A DNA stretch of 64,000 bases, from positions 14,442,078-14,506,077 of the forward strand of contig OY720348.1 of NCBI GenBank assembly GCA_963082975.1. The letters are read 5' to 3'. Numbering within the stretch: the stretch's first letter is position 1; every line of letters starts with the position of its first letter. The notes under the pieces were generated by a model. It saw only the letters and a program-made list of their open reading frames with translations, made no database searches and was not told where the DNA came from. Both the position numbers and the translations under genes were made by a program. This DNA is from Labia minor. Taxonomy: Eukaryota > Arthropoda > Insecta > Dermaptera > Spongiphoridae. This document shows, piece after piece, positions 33,490 through 45,889 of the stretch.

Positions 33490-34200
33490 TCGTCCTTTTT
33501 CAGAACGTTGAGCGATTGAATGGGGTTAAGCGTTGGTTTGACCAGGGTAAACGGCAATCTCGCCTATGGCTCTGATAGAAATCTAGCGCCCTGGGCCATG
33601 ACCGCTAACAGTCAGGCCATATGGCACCGCCTCGGTTGGCTTCGCGCACCTCTTGCTCACCTGCAAGAGGGAGAAGGATGGTCATGGATTCCTAACGAAT
33701 TGACGAGGAAGGATAGATTCCAAGGGGGAAGTCACTTCCGTATTGGAGAAAGCAAAAAGGCAAAAGAGAGAAGGACACTTGATTCGAGAGCATCTCCTTT
33801 TGAAGGGTGTGTGGGTCTACTAATGACGCGTGACGATGGTGAGGGTGGCGGGTGGCGAAGGCGCCGTCCGCGGTAGCCAATGATGGGAACCCGAGCCAGG
33901 TGTTAAGGGTAAGTCACCTGATAAGGCGAGGAAGGAGTCACGTCAACTCCCCCCATTCCTCCTCCCCCCTCTCGCCTGCTAAATACGAAATAACATCATC
34001 AATAAATAATCGGGCGAGTACCGGCCTTCGGTCGCCAACATTCATCATTCGGCTGACCACGATTGGATTTCAGCTAAACGTCGTCGTGGCCCACCGAATT
34101 ACACGTCATTTCTAATCGGATTGTTTCGTTCGCTATAATTTACCAATGAAATTTATTTTCCCTGATCGAATTTCCCTACTCGAAAGCAAAATTACTTTGA
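33490..34200. promoter_or_regulatory. Candidate intronic regulatory island with E-boxes
   Basis: GC-richer, non-repetitive. E-boxes CAGGTG (33897-33902) and CACCTG (33915-33920) are 12 bp apart. Short frames on both strands lack protein features. Confidence 0.35.
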
Positions 34201-34411
34201 TTATCCGTCTTCTATTAACTTTGAGAAACACATCACTTGAGCTTTACATTGATCATTAAATTATTATTAGGATTGTTATTATTATTATTATTATTATTAT
34301 ACATGCTATTTTTATATTTATGGAGTTAATTTCCAATATTAATTTGCTAATATTTGTAGAATTGAATTTCAACTTAACAGAACTAGAATAGAACTTAAAT
34401 AGAAAAAATCT

Positions 34412-34438
34412 TTATCTTATCTTATTATACTAGTAAAA

Positions 34439-34476
<38 letters not shown>

Positions 34477-34660
34477 TGAGATATTAAACCGCTCTAAGAA
34501 TTTTTTTTGAAATTCAACCGTATTTAATTTTTATAAAGAAAAATCGATCTGTATTGGTTTCAGCCTCGGGAAAAATCATCTTTGTTAGTTTTTTCTTAAT
34601 TTAAAATAGGAATTTTAATAATAAAAAAAAATGGCACCGGGCAACGCCGGACACCGCTTC
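34412..34660 (-). mobile_element. Family C element, copy 2 (inverted)
   Basis: Begins with the inverse of the family C end (CTTATTATACTAGTAAAAA), then an AT microsatellite, AAACCGCTC, CCTCGGGAAAAATCATC and a terminal GGCACCGGGCAACGCCGG motif. Confidence 0.55.
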
Positions 34661-35439
34661 ATTAAATACAAAATATTACAAATAAAATAAAATTAAAAAT
34701 AATTAATTTTAATAATATTTTGTAATCAAATTACGAAATATATATTATGTTATATCCACAGACCATACTTTTCTGTCTTTCAGTCCATTATACATACATT
34801 TAAGGGCTGTATGTTTTATGACTATTTTTTTTTTAAATTTATGCTCTTTTAAATTATTTGAAATTGTTTAATATATTTTGTCGTTTATTTATTTTAAATA
34901 ATAATTTTAATCATAAATATTCATAGTGCATAAGGAATAATTTTTTGAAGTACCAGGTACTAAGTATTAAAGTCAAGTGATCTCCTTTTCCTCTCATTTC
35001 GATGTAATTAAGGTTTTATTGGATTAAAAACAACAACAAAATTTATCACCTGTTTATAAAAATTACTTCCTATTATCTGATAAATTATTGAAAGGTATAT
35101 ATAACAAATAATTTTAAAAATTTACATTAGGACATGACCATTTAAATTATATTAAGAATTTAAAATAATTATATAAAATATTTATAATAAAAAAAAAATA
35201 TTTAAATGTAAAATGTAGACTTTTTGTAATTATAATAATCAAATAAATTTCAATTTTTAATTTTCACAAATAAAAAAAAAAAAAATTAAATGGATTTTTA
35301 TTTGTAAAATTAATTATAAAAATGCATAAATTGTCTTTTTTTTATATATATAAAAAAGTTGTAGATAATAACATCTATGAAATTATATCTATGTATATAT
35401 AATCAGAAATATAAATATAAATCAAATGTCAACTTATTA
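34661..35439. other. AT-rich intron sequence, nothing recognised
   Basis: Homopolymer-rich. No supported feature. Confidence 0.4.
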
Positions 35440-35940
35440 TGATTCATTCGAAATGGTGAGAAATCTTCTGAATAATATTCTCTGATAAAAAAAAAGAATT
35501 TCCTGGGGTGGAAATCATCATTGCATTTGGAATGAGGGATGAAGTACCTACCCCTGGGATTTCAATTGTCCACCTAGCAGAAATGGAAAGTGACTTTATG
35601 GGTCTCTGACCAGGGCAGAGTAGGACAGGTGAAAGGCCATCTGCAGCTGCAGGGGGAAGAACTAGACCGGAACCGGAACTTGACTCGAGAATCCAACTAC
35701 CGATAATCACAGTAGAAACATATTGTTTTGGTTTAATGGAAGGGGTGGGTGGATGCAGAGGGCAAAGGGCAGGTGGGTCTCCAATCAACTCAGGGCAACG
35801 TCCACTGACTTTTCACGTCAAGCGTATTTGATAGCATCGATCCCCCACTCCTTCATGTCACTCACTCCCACATCCATTAATAAGCTTATCTGGTGTTGGT
35901 CAGTCATTTTTCAAAAGCCTTTTTGAGTGGAAGACAATAG
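35440..35940. promoter_or_regulatory. Candidate intronic regulatory island with E-boxes
   Basis: Higher-complexity block with CAGGTG (35626-35631) and CAGCTG (35644-35649). The 114-codon - strand frame has no domain and unlikely composition for a protein. Confidence 0.35.
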
Positions 35941-36153
35941 AGAACAGTTCATTTATAAATTTTGAATTTATTAACTAATTCAAAAAGATTTACAGATGCT
36001 AAATGTTTAAAAAAAGAAAAAAAAAAAAGGAAAAAGAGATTTTTCTTAACAACAGAAAACATGCAACAAATAATTCTTTAATTAATTTATGTTTTCCTAT
36101 ATTTTCTAGAAATATTAAAATTGTTTTAATAGTTAAATAATCAAATAAATAAA

Positions 36154-36915
36154 TCTGGAGTGTCTCCACTGGGCTATCTCACAATTAGAATTGGATTAAA
36201 TAACATATATTATATTTAAATTAAATTTAATTATTGATTAAAGCTTTTGAGGTTATTTTGATAATTATTAAGGGAATTTTTATTAAAAGACCACATTGTT
36301 TGTATAAAATTATTTATTAAATTAAAATAACTGTACAACGTTTCGACTGCTTATTCTGCAGTCGTTTTCAAGTAACCGTACGTGTCCCATCATGAGTCAG
36401 TTCGCTTGAATCGGGGCAAGCGTACGGTTACTTGAAAACGACTGCAGAATAAGGAGTTGAAACGTTGTACAGTTATTTTAATTTAATAAATAATTTTATA
36501 CAAACAATGTGGTCTTTTAATAAAAATTCCCTTAATAAATTTAATTAATTATAAATTAAAAATTAAAATTAATAAATAATATTTATTAAACCAGCGCGTG
36601 TTTGGCTTGTTGATAGCACCACGTCACGTGCTGGCGCGTGATTTGCGGTGTTAAAAAATTAATTTCGGTACTTTTAGCTATAAAATCAAACTGAAATTCT
36701 ATATATAGCAGTTTTATACAATTTTTAATCATGTGAAAAACTATCAAACAATTTGCGGTCCCTTTAGAGGAAAAAAAAATGAAAACGTGGTAGGTAATGA
36801 CCCTCTTCCCGATGAGCTACATTTCTCAAAAGTTGATAGAAAACTACGAATTTTGAAGAATGCCCGTGTAACAAATTTCATTATTCTAGCTCAAACCGTT
36901 CTCTGGCGAGATAGT
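36154..36915 (-). mobile_element. Helentron-like family A, copy 4 (inverted, internally deleted)
   Basis: Its 3' hairpin end is at 36156-36175 and its 5' tip (CTCTGGCGAGATAGT) at 36901-36915. The 5' palindrome is fused directly to AACGGTTTGAGC, so about 130 bp including the microsatellite is deleted. A separate foldback MITE is nested inside. Confidence 0.7.
36272..36531. mobile_element. TTAA-flanked foldback MITE nested in family A
   Basis: Two near-perfect 111-bp arms (36272-36382 and 36421-36531) surround a 38-bp loop. Both sides are flanked by TTAA (36268-36271 and 36532-36535). TTAA targets are typical of piggyBac-type transposition, but the GGG tip is not the usual one, so the superfamily is uncertain. 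Confidence 0.82.
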
Positions 36916-37006
36916 AAAAATAAACATAAATATGTATATAAGATTATTTGAAACTGAAAATTTTAAAGAATTACTTAAATCCTCAAAACACAAATGCTTA
37001 TATAAA

Positions 37007-37640
37007 TAAGTTGACCTGTGGCCAGGTCCGAACCGACCGACGGTTTGAAATAAATTAATTTCTAGCTACAGAAACAATTTCAAATAATTTTAATATATCT
37101 ATTAATGTAAGAAAAAACAGATATGGATAGAACATAAATATTTGTTATTTTATTTTATTTATAATATATAGCTGAAGTAGCCGACGATGCCCGTGATCAT
37201 AATAAGGAGGCTGTGACGTCATGAAGGGAAAATTTTAAATTAAGAAAAACATAATGAAGATGATTTTTCCCGAGGATAAAACCAATACATTCGTGGTCAT
37301 ATGTAAAAAAATCTCCTCATGTGAAATTTGGTGTGAAAATAACCCTTCCCTTCCTATCGTCGATCGCTAATACTACCACTTCCGGTTTCCGGATTTGCAC
37401 CAAAAGTTGATCAATTCATCCCACTGATGCATTAAGTAAATATACCAAATATCATCAAAATCGGTTTAGCCGTTCAGGCTGTACACATCTATACGGACGG
37501 ACAGACGGACAGACGGACAGACATCATGCTAAAAATACTTTTTTCTGTTAAGAAAATGCATGATTCGTGGAGATATGTAAAAATCTCCACATGTGAAATT
37601 TGGTGTGAAAACAATGCCTCCCTTACTATCGTCGGTCGGT
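37007..37640 (-). mobile_element. Helentron-like family B, copy 3
   Basis: Complete: hairpin end (GACCTGTGGCCAGGTC) on the left, GGACAGACGGACAGAC microsatellite, and CGTCGGTCGGT on the right before a run of A. Confidence 0.75.
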
Positions 37641-37902
37641 AAAAAGATATAATATAATATTATGGTATATATATATATTATATATAAAATAATATATATT
37701 TAAATGATGTATTAATCACAATCTTAAAACTGCTTTTGTTTAAAGAAATTAAATATATTTTTTTATAATTAAGGATGGTGATTAGTTTATAATGGTAATT
37801 CAATACAATCATTATGTATGAATATATTTTTGAAATTTAATACATTATTATATGAAATAATAAATATTCGTGAATAATGGTTGTCATAAAATATACAATA
37901 TA

Positions 37903-38028
37903 GTTGGAGAAGAGGGTCCATCTAAGCTCCTGATGAAGGACTCGAATTGCGTTCGTAACGTCAACCAAAAATAAAATATTTTTCTAATTATTTTTTTCCT
38001 TAGTTTACCCTCTTTTTTCTAACTATAT
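37903..38028. mobile_element. Possible small MITE
   Basis: Ends TAGTTGGAGAAGAGGGT and ACCCTCTTTTTTCTAACTA are inverse with a few mismatches. The interior has CTCCTGATGAAGGACTCG. A single copy, so tentative. Confidence 0.35.
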
Positions 38029-38219
38029 ATATATAGATAAGTAATTTAATTTTGAATTGTTATTTTATAAATATAAATATAAATTAAAATATTAATTACT
38101 TTTATTTATTTATATAATTTCCATATTTTTAAAGAAAATAATCATAATAAATTAGTGTCAAAACACATAATAGAAAGGGATGTCACCAAATAAATTCAAT
38201 TAATTAAATTCATTAAATT

Positions 38220-38700
38220 AAAATGAATTAATGCAGATAATCGTTATTCTTGCATTTCATTTAAATGTAAAATTCTTGGTCAATGAAGGGGAGGGAAGAA
38301 AGCTGAAAATAAGACTAAACGGTATATCCCATTTGACTCGTCATAAAATTATAGAAATGTAATTTTTGAGGCCTACTGTCGTTATCTTTTGTGGCATTGC
38401 GTTTCAATGAAAACGAATTCGTGAAATGGAAAATGGAAATCGCGGTCCCTCGACGTGAGCGTTTCATTTAGCGAACAGCTGTGGACGATTGTCAGTCTCG
38501 GGGTTCATAAAATAACACCCCAAATGTTTCCCAACCAACACCCCCCGTTTATAATCTAATAACAACTTCTTTACGGGAGTCGCGTGGCCTTCCTTTCAAT
38601 AAATCCCCAAAAGGGTTATTCCTGTTTCTCAAAACAGGTTGGTAAAATCACAAGCTCTTCCCCTTCCTTCACCATCACCACCTCACCACCCGTATCTAGC
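38220..38700. promoter_or_regulatory. Candidate intronic regulatory island
   Basis: Non-repetitive, less AT-rich sequence with an E-box CAGCTG near 38476. No frame of note. Confidence 0.3.
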
Positions 38701-39211
38701 ATATTGAGAAAAACTATTCTAAAAAACAAACATTCTAAATAATAAATAAAAGTCATTCAATTCCCTTCTTGTATGACTTTTCGATCTAATTTATACGGTT
38801 TAATAATAAATACATAAAAATAAGTTTTTAAACTATTAAAATAAATAGATTTAGATTTGTTAATAGTTTAAATAAAGTAATAAAGAAAACAAACATTACT
38901 AGATATATATATATATAGGAATATTTAAAATGAAATATATATTAATCTTCAGGCTATAATGAAAAAAAAAAAATTTTGACGTCATAGGACGGACTGAAAG
39001 AGATTTTAGAATATGAATTTCCATATCTAAGATTCTGAGCTTAAAGATGATAATAGTTTTCTATATATTATATACAATCAATAAAATAAAATGATTTCAT
39101 TTATAGATATTAAAATTATTTAATAAAAATTTGAGATTGAGATTTAATATGGGATTTTAAACAATTTCGCCAACGTAATAGAAGTGAAACATCAAACTAA
39201 GTAATGATGTA

Positions 39212-39737
39212 CGAGGGAAGCTCAATAAATCCGTGGCTTTTTGAATGAAACACAGGTTTTCGGATAAAAAAAATAATTTTATTTTTCAAGGTAGTCTCCT
39301 TTAGGCTTTATACACCTCGTTCAACGTTTCTCCAATTTTTTTTACCCCTTCCAAAAAATAAGATTTATCGAGGACGTCGAAATAGATTTGTTTGTGAGAT
39401 GATTTCATCGTTGGATTCAAATCTCTTTCTTCAAAACCATTTGTTCAGATTTGGAAACAAGAAATAGTCACTCGGGGCTTAATCCGGAGAATATGGCGGA
39501 TGAGGGAACAATTCATATCCCAATTCATGGATTTTCATGGAAATTTACTTTTTTCCATTTTCTTCAACAATCACGAGGTAGTTTGCTATTAACGAGGTCA
39601 AACAAAAATTAAAAGACCAAGCTGGTTCAAATTTCGACTGGTATCAACTGATAATTGCCTGCTGACATGACCAGTATTGTCATTTCATTTAAAAGACGAG
39701 AAATTCAAAAAGTCACGGACTTATTGACCTGTCCTCT
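39212..39737 (-). pseudogene. Mariner relic, copy 1 (internally deleted)
   Basis: TA-flanked ends related to CGAGGGCAGGTCAATAAG and CCGTGACTTTTTGAATG. The - strand still reads the mariner C-terminal signature CPHPPYSPD, around the third catalytic Asp of DD34D transposases, but the N-terminal half is missing and the frame is broken. A second copy is at 57249-57737. Confidence 0.8.
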
Positions 39738-39910
39738 TATGTTATTATTGTATTTACAAATAAGGGCAAAAAATAACTTTTTTGTGTTCATTATTTATTG
39801 TTATTTAATGAAAAATTATAAATGATACAGAAAAGAGCTGGTTTGATTATCTCGGTGTATATATCTATATTTATTTGCATATAAATATATATATATATAC
39901 ATAGATTGTA

Positions 39911-39942
<32 letters not shown>

Positions 39943-40020
39943 TGATAAATAGATATAGATGGTAAATGAGTAAACTGAATTGTGATTTATGCATGTATAC
40001 GATATATATATGTTTTTTTT
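39738..40020. other. AT-microsatellite-rich spacer
   Basis: AT run at 39911-39938 with TATATC variants. Nothing else is seen. Confidence 0.4.
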
Positions 40021-40340
40021 ATAATAAACCACGACGGATGTAGGATTTTAACATCGGGGATGTTTGGTGAAGGTGTCCCTCCCTATCACCCCCCTTACAA
40101 TACGAACCACGCTTATTATATGCGGCGGCACAATCCATTGTATCGCTTAACAAATCGCACAAAGGGACAAGTGATAGAACAGTAGCGAACGGAGGCGAAT
40201 GCATGTCAACGCCCCTTGGCTTGCATCGAGCCCATTAAATGATTCATGGCCGCCCATTTCGCTTCCATGGCTGTTGTCTTTCACCCTTTCGTTTCCCGAT
40301 TATGCAGTCGTCTTTTGTGGACTTTACATTGCATTGTTAG
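40020..40340. promoter_or_regulatory. Candidate regulatory island with paired SOX-like sites
   Basis: Non-repetitive block. ACAATCCATTGT (40130-40141) is an inverted pair of SOX cores, and CATTGCATTGTTAG near 40327-40340 holds another. Confidence 0.35.
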
Positions 40341-40489
40341 TAAATAAGGATTAATCCATAACTACGCTTTGTTAAGTTCGAATATAGATGTCAAAGGCGA
40401 CTAACAGGAATAATAAAAAATAACTATATTTTTTTTTTGTGGTTATCCGATTTACGGGCGTGTTTCGATATTTTATTTGCGTTTGCCAG

Positions 40490-40920
40490 TCATTAATAAA
40501 TGTCCTCCTTATATATCGGGGGGTGGGGGGGGTGGGAGGTGGGTTGATTCAAGTCAGAATACTCTCCAACCTTCTGGCAACCTTCTCCCCCCCTACCCGG
40601 ACTAGGGAATGAATTGCGAGGCAAAATGAAACAGTTCCAAATTTATAATTAGGGGCGTAAAATTTCAATTTACTTGATGGAGATACTAAATAGTTTTGTC
40701 TTTATTGAAGTCAGGAGAGGTCTCCTGCGCCTTGACGGCTCCCATTACTTCAACAGTCGGCGCACGTACAGCTTAATTTCTAATTAAGACATTAATAGCC
40801 TTTAATTAAAAGCAACCCCAGACTAGGCACCGACACAATAAAGATGTGACATTTTAATGTTCCCGTTCTTTCATAGAAAGGGGGAGGGGGGGAGACGATT
40901 TTTTGCTTTACACTTTCAAA
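40490..40920. promoter_or_regulatory. Candidate regulatory island with clustered homeodomain cores
   Basis: After a G-rich tract (40517-40542), the sequence contains closely spaced TAATT/TTAATTA cores between 40771 and 40812. No reading frame. Confidence 0.35.
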
Positions 40921-41386
40921 AATAGACGATAAACTTCATCTATTGCACGATTAAGAAAAAAAAAAATAATTAAAATATTTTACCCTCCGTCTTAAAAAAG
41001 AAAAAAATTTTTTTTTTTTTTTTTTTCAATAACAAATTAACATCCTCCCCTAAATGAATAAAAGCACCAGATAATAAACGAATTTGTATATTTCGAAACA
41101 ACTATTTTATTAGTCTATTCATTAAAATAACATTCAAAACATGAAAGATATCTTCCACTCAATTCAATAAATATCCCTAGCCGTTATTGTCCCATTTTAT
41201 ATTGAAATATTTAATATTTATTTGAATAATTTAATTTATACTATTGAAAAAAAAAAAAAACTATATTTCATTAATTAATAACATTGATATGTATAATTTT
41301 TTAAATTATTTCAAATAACATTTATTTTTATTTATATTTTATATATATATTTTTTTTAATACTTTAATACTTATATTGTTTATATA
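40921..41386. other. Homopolymer-rich intron sequence
   Basis: Long A and T runs. No supported feature. Confidence 0.4.
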
Positions 41387-41394
41387 CTTTAATA

Positions 41395-41678
41395 CAGTGA
41401 TTCTCAACCTTTTTTTTTTACCGCGGCACACTTTTAACAGTTTAAAAATTTGGCGGCACAAAAAAAAAAAAAGTGTAAAAGTTATTTACTTATTTACCAT
41501 ATTGAAAAAAATTGAAAAAAAGTCGAAAATGTTTAAGATCCTGATCGCAAAAACATTTTGCCTTTTTTTATACATACATATAAAATAAATAAGTACTTTT
41601 TCTTAATTTGAACTTTACATTTGTAAAATTTGGCGGCACATTTTAAAAATCTCGCGGCACAGTGGTTGAGAATCATAG
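41395..41678 (+). mobile_element. hAT MITE, family CAGTGATTCTCAACC, copy 1
   Basis: Tips CAGTGATTCTCAACC and GGTTGAGAATCATAG with a perfect 8-bp duplication CTTTAATA (41387-41394 and 41679-41686). The interior shows GCGGCACA near both ends. Confidence 0.9.
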
Positions 41679-41833
41679 CTTTAATACTTATAAAAGTTTT
41701 GTTCATTAAATACTAATAGAAAATATATTTAAGAGATTAAATTAATGTTTTATGAAGCTGAATTATTTTTTAATAAATTTTGAAATTTTTGGATTTATTT
41801 CTAAATAAATTAGTCAATATATTATATTATATT

Positions 41834-42157
41834 CAGGTCCGTTCCGACCCGGGGGTGCAGGTGGTGCACCCGGGCGTCAAGCCTAAGGGGGCGGCCCGAG
41901 CCGCCTTAAAAGTACTTATTCATTTTTTTAAATTTTTTTCAATATGATTCTAAAAAAAAATGGTTAAATGATTTTGCGATCAGGATTTTAAATACTTTCG
42001 ATTTTTTTCTTTCAATTTTTTAAAAAACTAAATTAACTTATACTTTATCTTTTTTATTTATAAATTTTTAACAACTTTGGGGAAAGGGGTTGGGTTAGGG
42101 AAGGGGCGGCATAATTATTCTCACAACCGGGCGGCATATACCCTAGGAACGGCCCTG
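41834..42157 (+). mobile_element. hAT MITE, family CAGGGCCGTTCC
   Basis: Tips CAGGTCCGTTCC and GGAACGGCCCTG are flanked by a perfect 8-bp ATTATATT (41826-41833 and 42158-42165). GC-rich sub-termini enclose an AT-rich core. Confidence 0.88.
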
Positions 42158-42165
42158 ATTATATT

Positions 42166-42960
42166 ATATATACTATTTAATTGACGTTATTTAACTATTG
42201 GGTAAAATAATAAATACCGGAATACTTTATTTAAAAATATTTTTTACCTTTTGATTTAATTTAAGGTGGGTAAGAATGTTTAAACGGCCTTCCATTCCTT
42301 AAACCAAACTTTTTTAATCAATGATCTCTACATAATTTAAAAAATTCTGTATTTATTCATAATTTACAGTTAATTTACAATAACATAAAGTTATCTACTC
42401 TTAGCACATACATTTCTATTATGATCTTTAATATTTATTAAAGTTTTATTTATTTGAAAAAATATTGTAATACTGTAAAATACCCAAAAATATCTTAATA
42501 ATTATTTAATAATAAGTAATTATAAATAAGTAATAATTACAATAATAAAGTCTAACTTGATAGTAATAACTAGAGTTTAGATCAAATTGGCCACCCCTCC
42601 CCGTATAATCAATCGACCCCAAAAGGGGTACCACTTTAGTCACCCCTACCTTAAAAGATTATGTTTTATATACAAATATTAATATTAAATTAAATATTTA
42701 TTATATATTTTCAAGTAAAAAAAATATTGAATTGTTTATTTTATTTTTTCAAGCAAAAACAAAATATAAAGTTGTATTTGTTAAACAAAAAACAAAAAAA
42801 GTTTCATCTCCTACCAACTATAAATCGATTCGTATCTACATTTTCATGATTTTGCTAGACAAGAAGATTTATTATAGTGGAAGGAAAACGTGCCAAAGTT
42901 CGGATGAAATAAGTATTTTATTTTAATTTTTTTAATCTTCTTTAACAACTAATATTTTCA

Positions 42961-42991
<31 letters not shown>

Positions 42992-43320
42992 CTCATGGTA
43001 TTTATAGAAAGTTTTAAAAAAAATTGTATTGGTGACATTTAAAACCAATAAATAATCATGCAAAAATAAAATTCTTTCAATACACATAAAAAGACGTTCG
43101 ATTTTCATTTTTTTTTTTTTGTTAAAGTCGATAAATAAATTCGAGAATAAGAAAATATAAAACAAAACAATATTAAAAAAAAAGTAATTAAAATTAAATA
43201 GCATATAAAAGTAAAAAACAGGTAAAATATCCTTTGTAAAGCAAAAAAAAAAAAAATACAAAAATACAAAAAAACAAAAAAAAAAAAAAATGAATATTTC
43301 TATTTACTGACTCATAAATA

Positions 43321-43362
<42 letters not shown>

Positions 43363-43599
43363 CAACTTTGAACAATAAGAGATAGTTGTTTCAAATAGGT
43401 AATCCGAACAAAAGAATAAGTAGAAATTCTCTTTATAATGTTATTATTATTCATTAATATTGATTGAAATACTAATAATAATACTAATTATAATAAAGGA
43501 TGAATTTCAGGAAGTAACGAGTCAGCAAATTTTTAATATATCATAACAAAAAAAAAAAAAAAAAAAAAACAATTTGATTTTAATTTCAATAACATTAAA
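42166..43599. other. AT-rich intron sequence with microsatellites
   Basis: AT runs at 42966-42991 and 43327-43360, several poly-A tracts. The open frames here are low-complexity. No gene is seen. Confidence 0.45.
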
Positions 43600-43985
43600 A
43601 TGAAATCCTATTATTCGAGAAGCGACTGGATGGATGAATAGGCCAACTCGAACAAAATCCCTTCAAGCTCTTTTTTTTAGCCTTTAAATCGAGCCCTTGG
43701 TGCATGGAGAGGCCAATTATGTTGAATATGGCTCAACGACTTGAGGAATTTTCGAATATTCCGGGTGAATGGACCGCTTGCCTAAATCCATATACCTATT
43801 CTAGTAAAAAGGTAATTTATCTTATTAAAAAAAAAAGACTCCATTTGTTCTAAACGTTTCCACATCGATAGCGTTTAAAGAGACGATCTCAGCAATCCGG
43901 ATTTCGATTTTTGACCAGGAGGGGGAGAGGCAGAGAAAGAGCAACGGATTATTCTACTCTAACCAATTTAGATAGCATTTATTTT
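43600..43985. promoter_or_regulatory. Intronic island with a possible + strand exon
   Basis: Higher-complexity block. A segment 43681-43811 sits between CTCTTTTTTTTAG and AAAAAG-GTAATT and is open throughout (see findings). Whether this is an exon of an antisense transcript or a conserved non-coding element cannot be told. Confidence 0.3.
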
Positions 43986-44016
43986 CTGAAAGAATTAAAT
44001 TCAATGAATAAAAAAA

Positions 44017-44602
44017 TAAGTTGCCCTGTGGCCAGGCACAGAACCGACCGACGGTTTGAAATCAATTAATTTCCAGCTACAGAAACAATTTCAAATAATT
44101 TTAATATATCTATTAATGCAATAAAAAACAGATATGGATAGAACATAAATATTTTTAATTTTATTTTATTTATAATATGGCTGGCTGTGACGTCATATAA
44201 TTTTAAATTAAGAAAAAACTAATGAAGATGATTTTTCCCGAGGATAAAACCAATACAAAGTGCATGATTCGTGGAGATATGTAAAATATCTCCTCATGGG
44301 AAATTTGGCGTGAACATAACCTTTCCCTTCCTATCGTTGATCGGTAATACTACCACTTCCGGTTTCCGGATTTGCACCAAAAGTTGATCAATTGATCATA
44401 CTGATGCATTAAGTAAATATACCAAATTTTATCAAAATCCGTTGAGCCCTTCAAGCTGTACACATCTATACGGATGGACGGACAGACGGACAGACCAAAT
44501 TCATGCTAAAAATACTTCTTTTTTGTTAAGAAAATGCATGATTCGTGGAGATATGTGAAAATTGGTGTGAAAACAATACCTCACTTACTATCATCGGTCG
44601 GT
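44017..44602 (-). mobile_element. Helentron-like family B, copy 4
   Basis: Left hairpin degraded (GCCCTGTGGCCAGGCA), right end ATCATCGGTCGGT. Internal GACGTCAT core and GGACAGAC microsatellite are present. More diverged than copies 2 and 3. Confidence 0.7.
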
Positions 44603-44730
44603 AAAAAATAAAATAAATTTAATTTTTGAATATAATTATATATAAATACAAACATTCTATGATTGATTTAATTAACATTGATAAGATTTCAATTAATATT
44701 TATAATTAATATTTATAATAATTACATTCA

Positions 44731-44860
44731 TTTATAACGGAATTTTGTAAATTAAACCACATATTGATATTTGTTTTTGTAAATTTATTCAAAAATACAA
44801 ACATATACACTTTTGTAAATATCAATATGTGGTTTAATTTACAAAATTCCGTTATAAATA
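44731..44860. repeat. Short inverted repeat
   Basis: Arms of about 44 bp (44731-44773 and 44817-44860; TTTATAACGGAATTTTGTAA and its inverse) are separated by about 43 bp. TAATTACATTCATTT flanks both sides (44718 and 44891), which could be a long target duplication or part of the element. Confidence 0.75.
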
Positions 44861-45889
44861 AAAACAACCACCAAAGCTTTAATAATTTAATAATTACATT
44901 CATTTTCTAGAATTATATTAAAGTATATACTAATTGTATTATTGAATTATTATTTGTAGAAAAATCCAGCTTCAGCACCTACATCAACATTATTATCATT
45001 ATCATTATCATTTTTATCAAGAATTTATCTCCCTTGGATTTAATTAATAAATAAAAGCATTTCTCTCACCTTAATACAATTTAATAAATTAAAAAAAAAT
45101 ATATAAATTTTTAATTTAACATAAATTGATGAAAAAATGATAAGAAATGTAAAACAATGTAAAATATAAAACAAAACTAGGCCAGATATCAAACGAAATT
45201 GATGCATAACAGCAAATAGCATTCATTTTTTTTTTTTTTTATAAAAAAATGAGATTATTTTTTTTTTCACTGACGACTTAAAAAGAACCAACCAATTTGG
45301 GATTTTGAGAAATGTCTATAACAGTTATAAAAGGAAAAATTTTTATTTTGAATTTGAAATGCATTCAGATCGATGACATTTAATTTCAAAATCTTTTGGA
45401 TAGAATTTCACTTTAAGTTTTGCGGCGTTCATCTGTTTGACATTAAAAATGTATACAAAAAAATGAAGAAGACGACAAAAGCAACGGACATACGATGGAA
45501 TGAAACTTTTACATATCTCTAAACATCCTATATATATATAATACAAAATATATAATACAACATGATAAAAACAATTATGTGTTAAAAACAAGACTCCTTG
45601 GGTTTTTGGAGAATATTATATTTATATTATTATTAATATTATTAATAATATTATTATTATCGATAAATTAGCTCTTATTAATATATTTGTAGACAATTAT
45701 TATGTTTCAATATTATGCATTAATATAAAATATTATTTAATTAGTAAGTGTTATAAAATAAATAAGTTTGTTTAAATTCTTCATAGGATTTAATGTTTGA
45801 TTTCTTTTGGCGAGGCTTAACTTTCTATTTAGAGTTATTTTAACCAAGATTATTATTAATATTATTATTATTTTTAATAATAATAATAA
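44861..45889. other. AT-rich intron sequence
   Basis: ATT/ATTATT trinucleotide runs at 44990-45020 and 45620-45665. The patch 45390-45500 is slightly more complex. No gene is seen. Confidence 0.4.
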
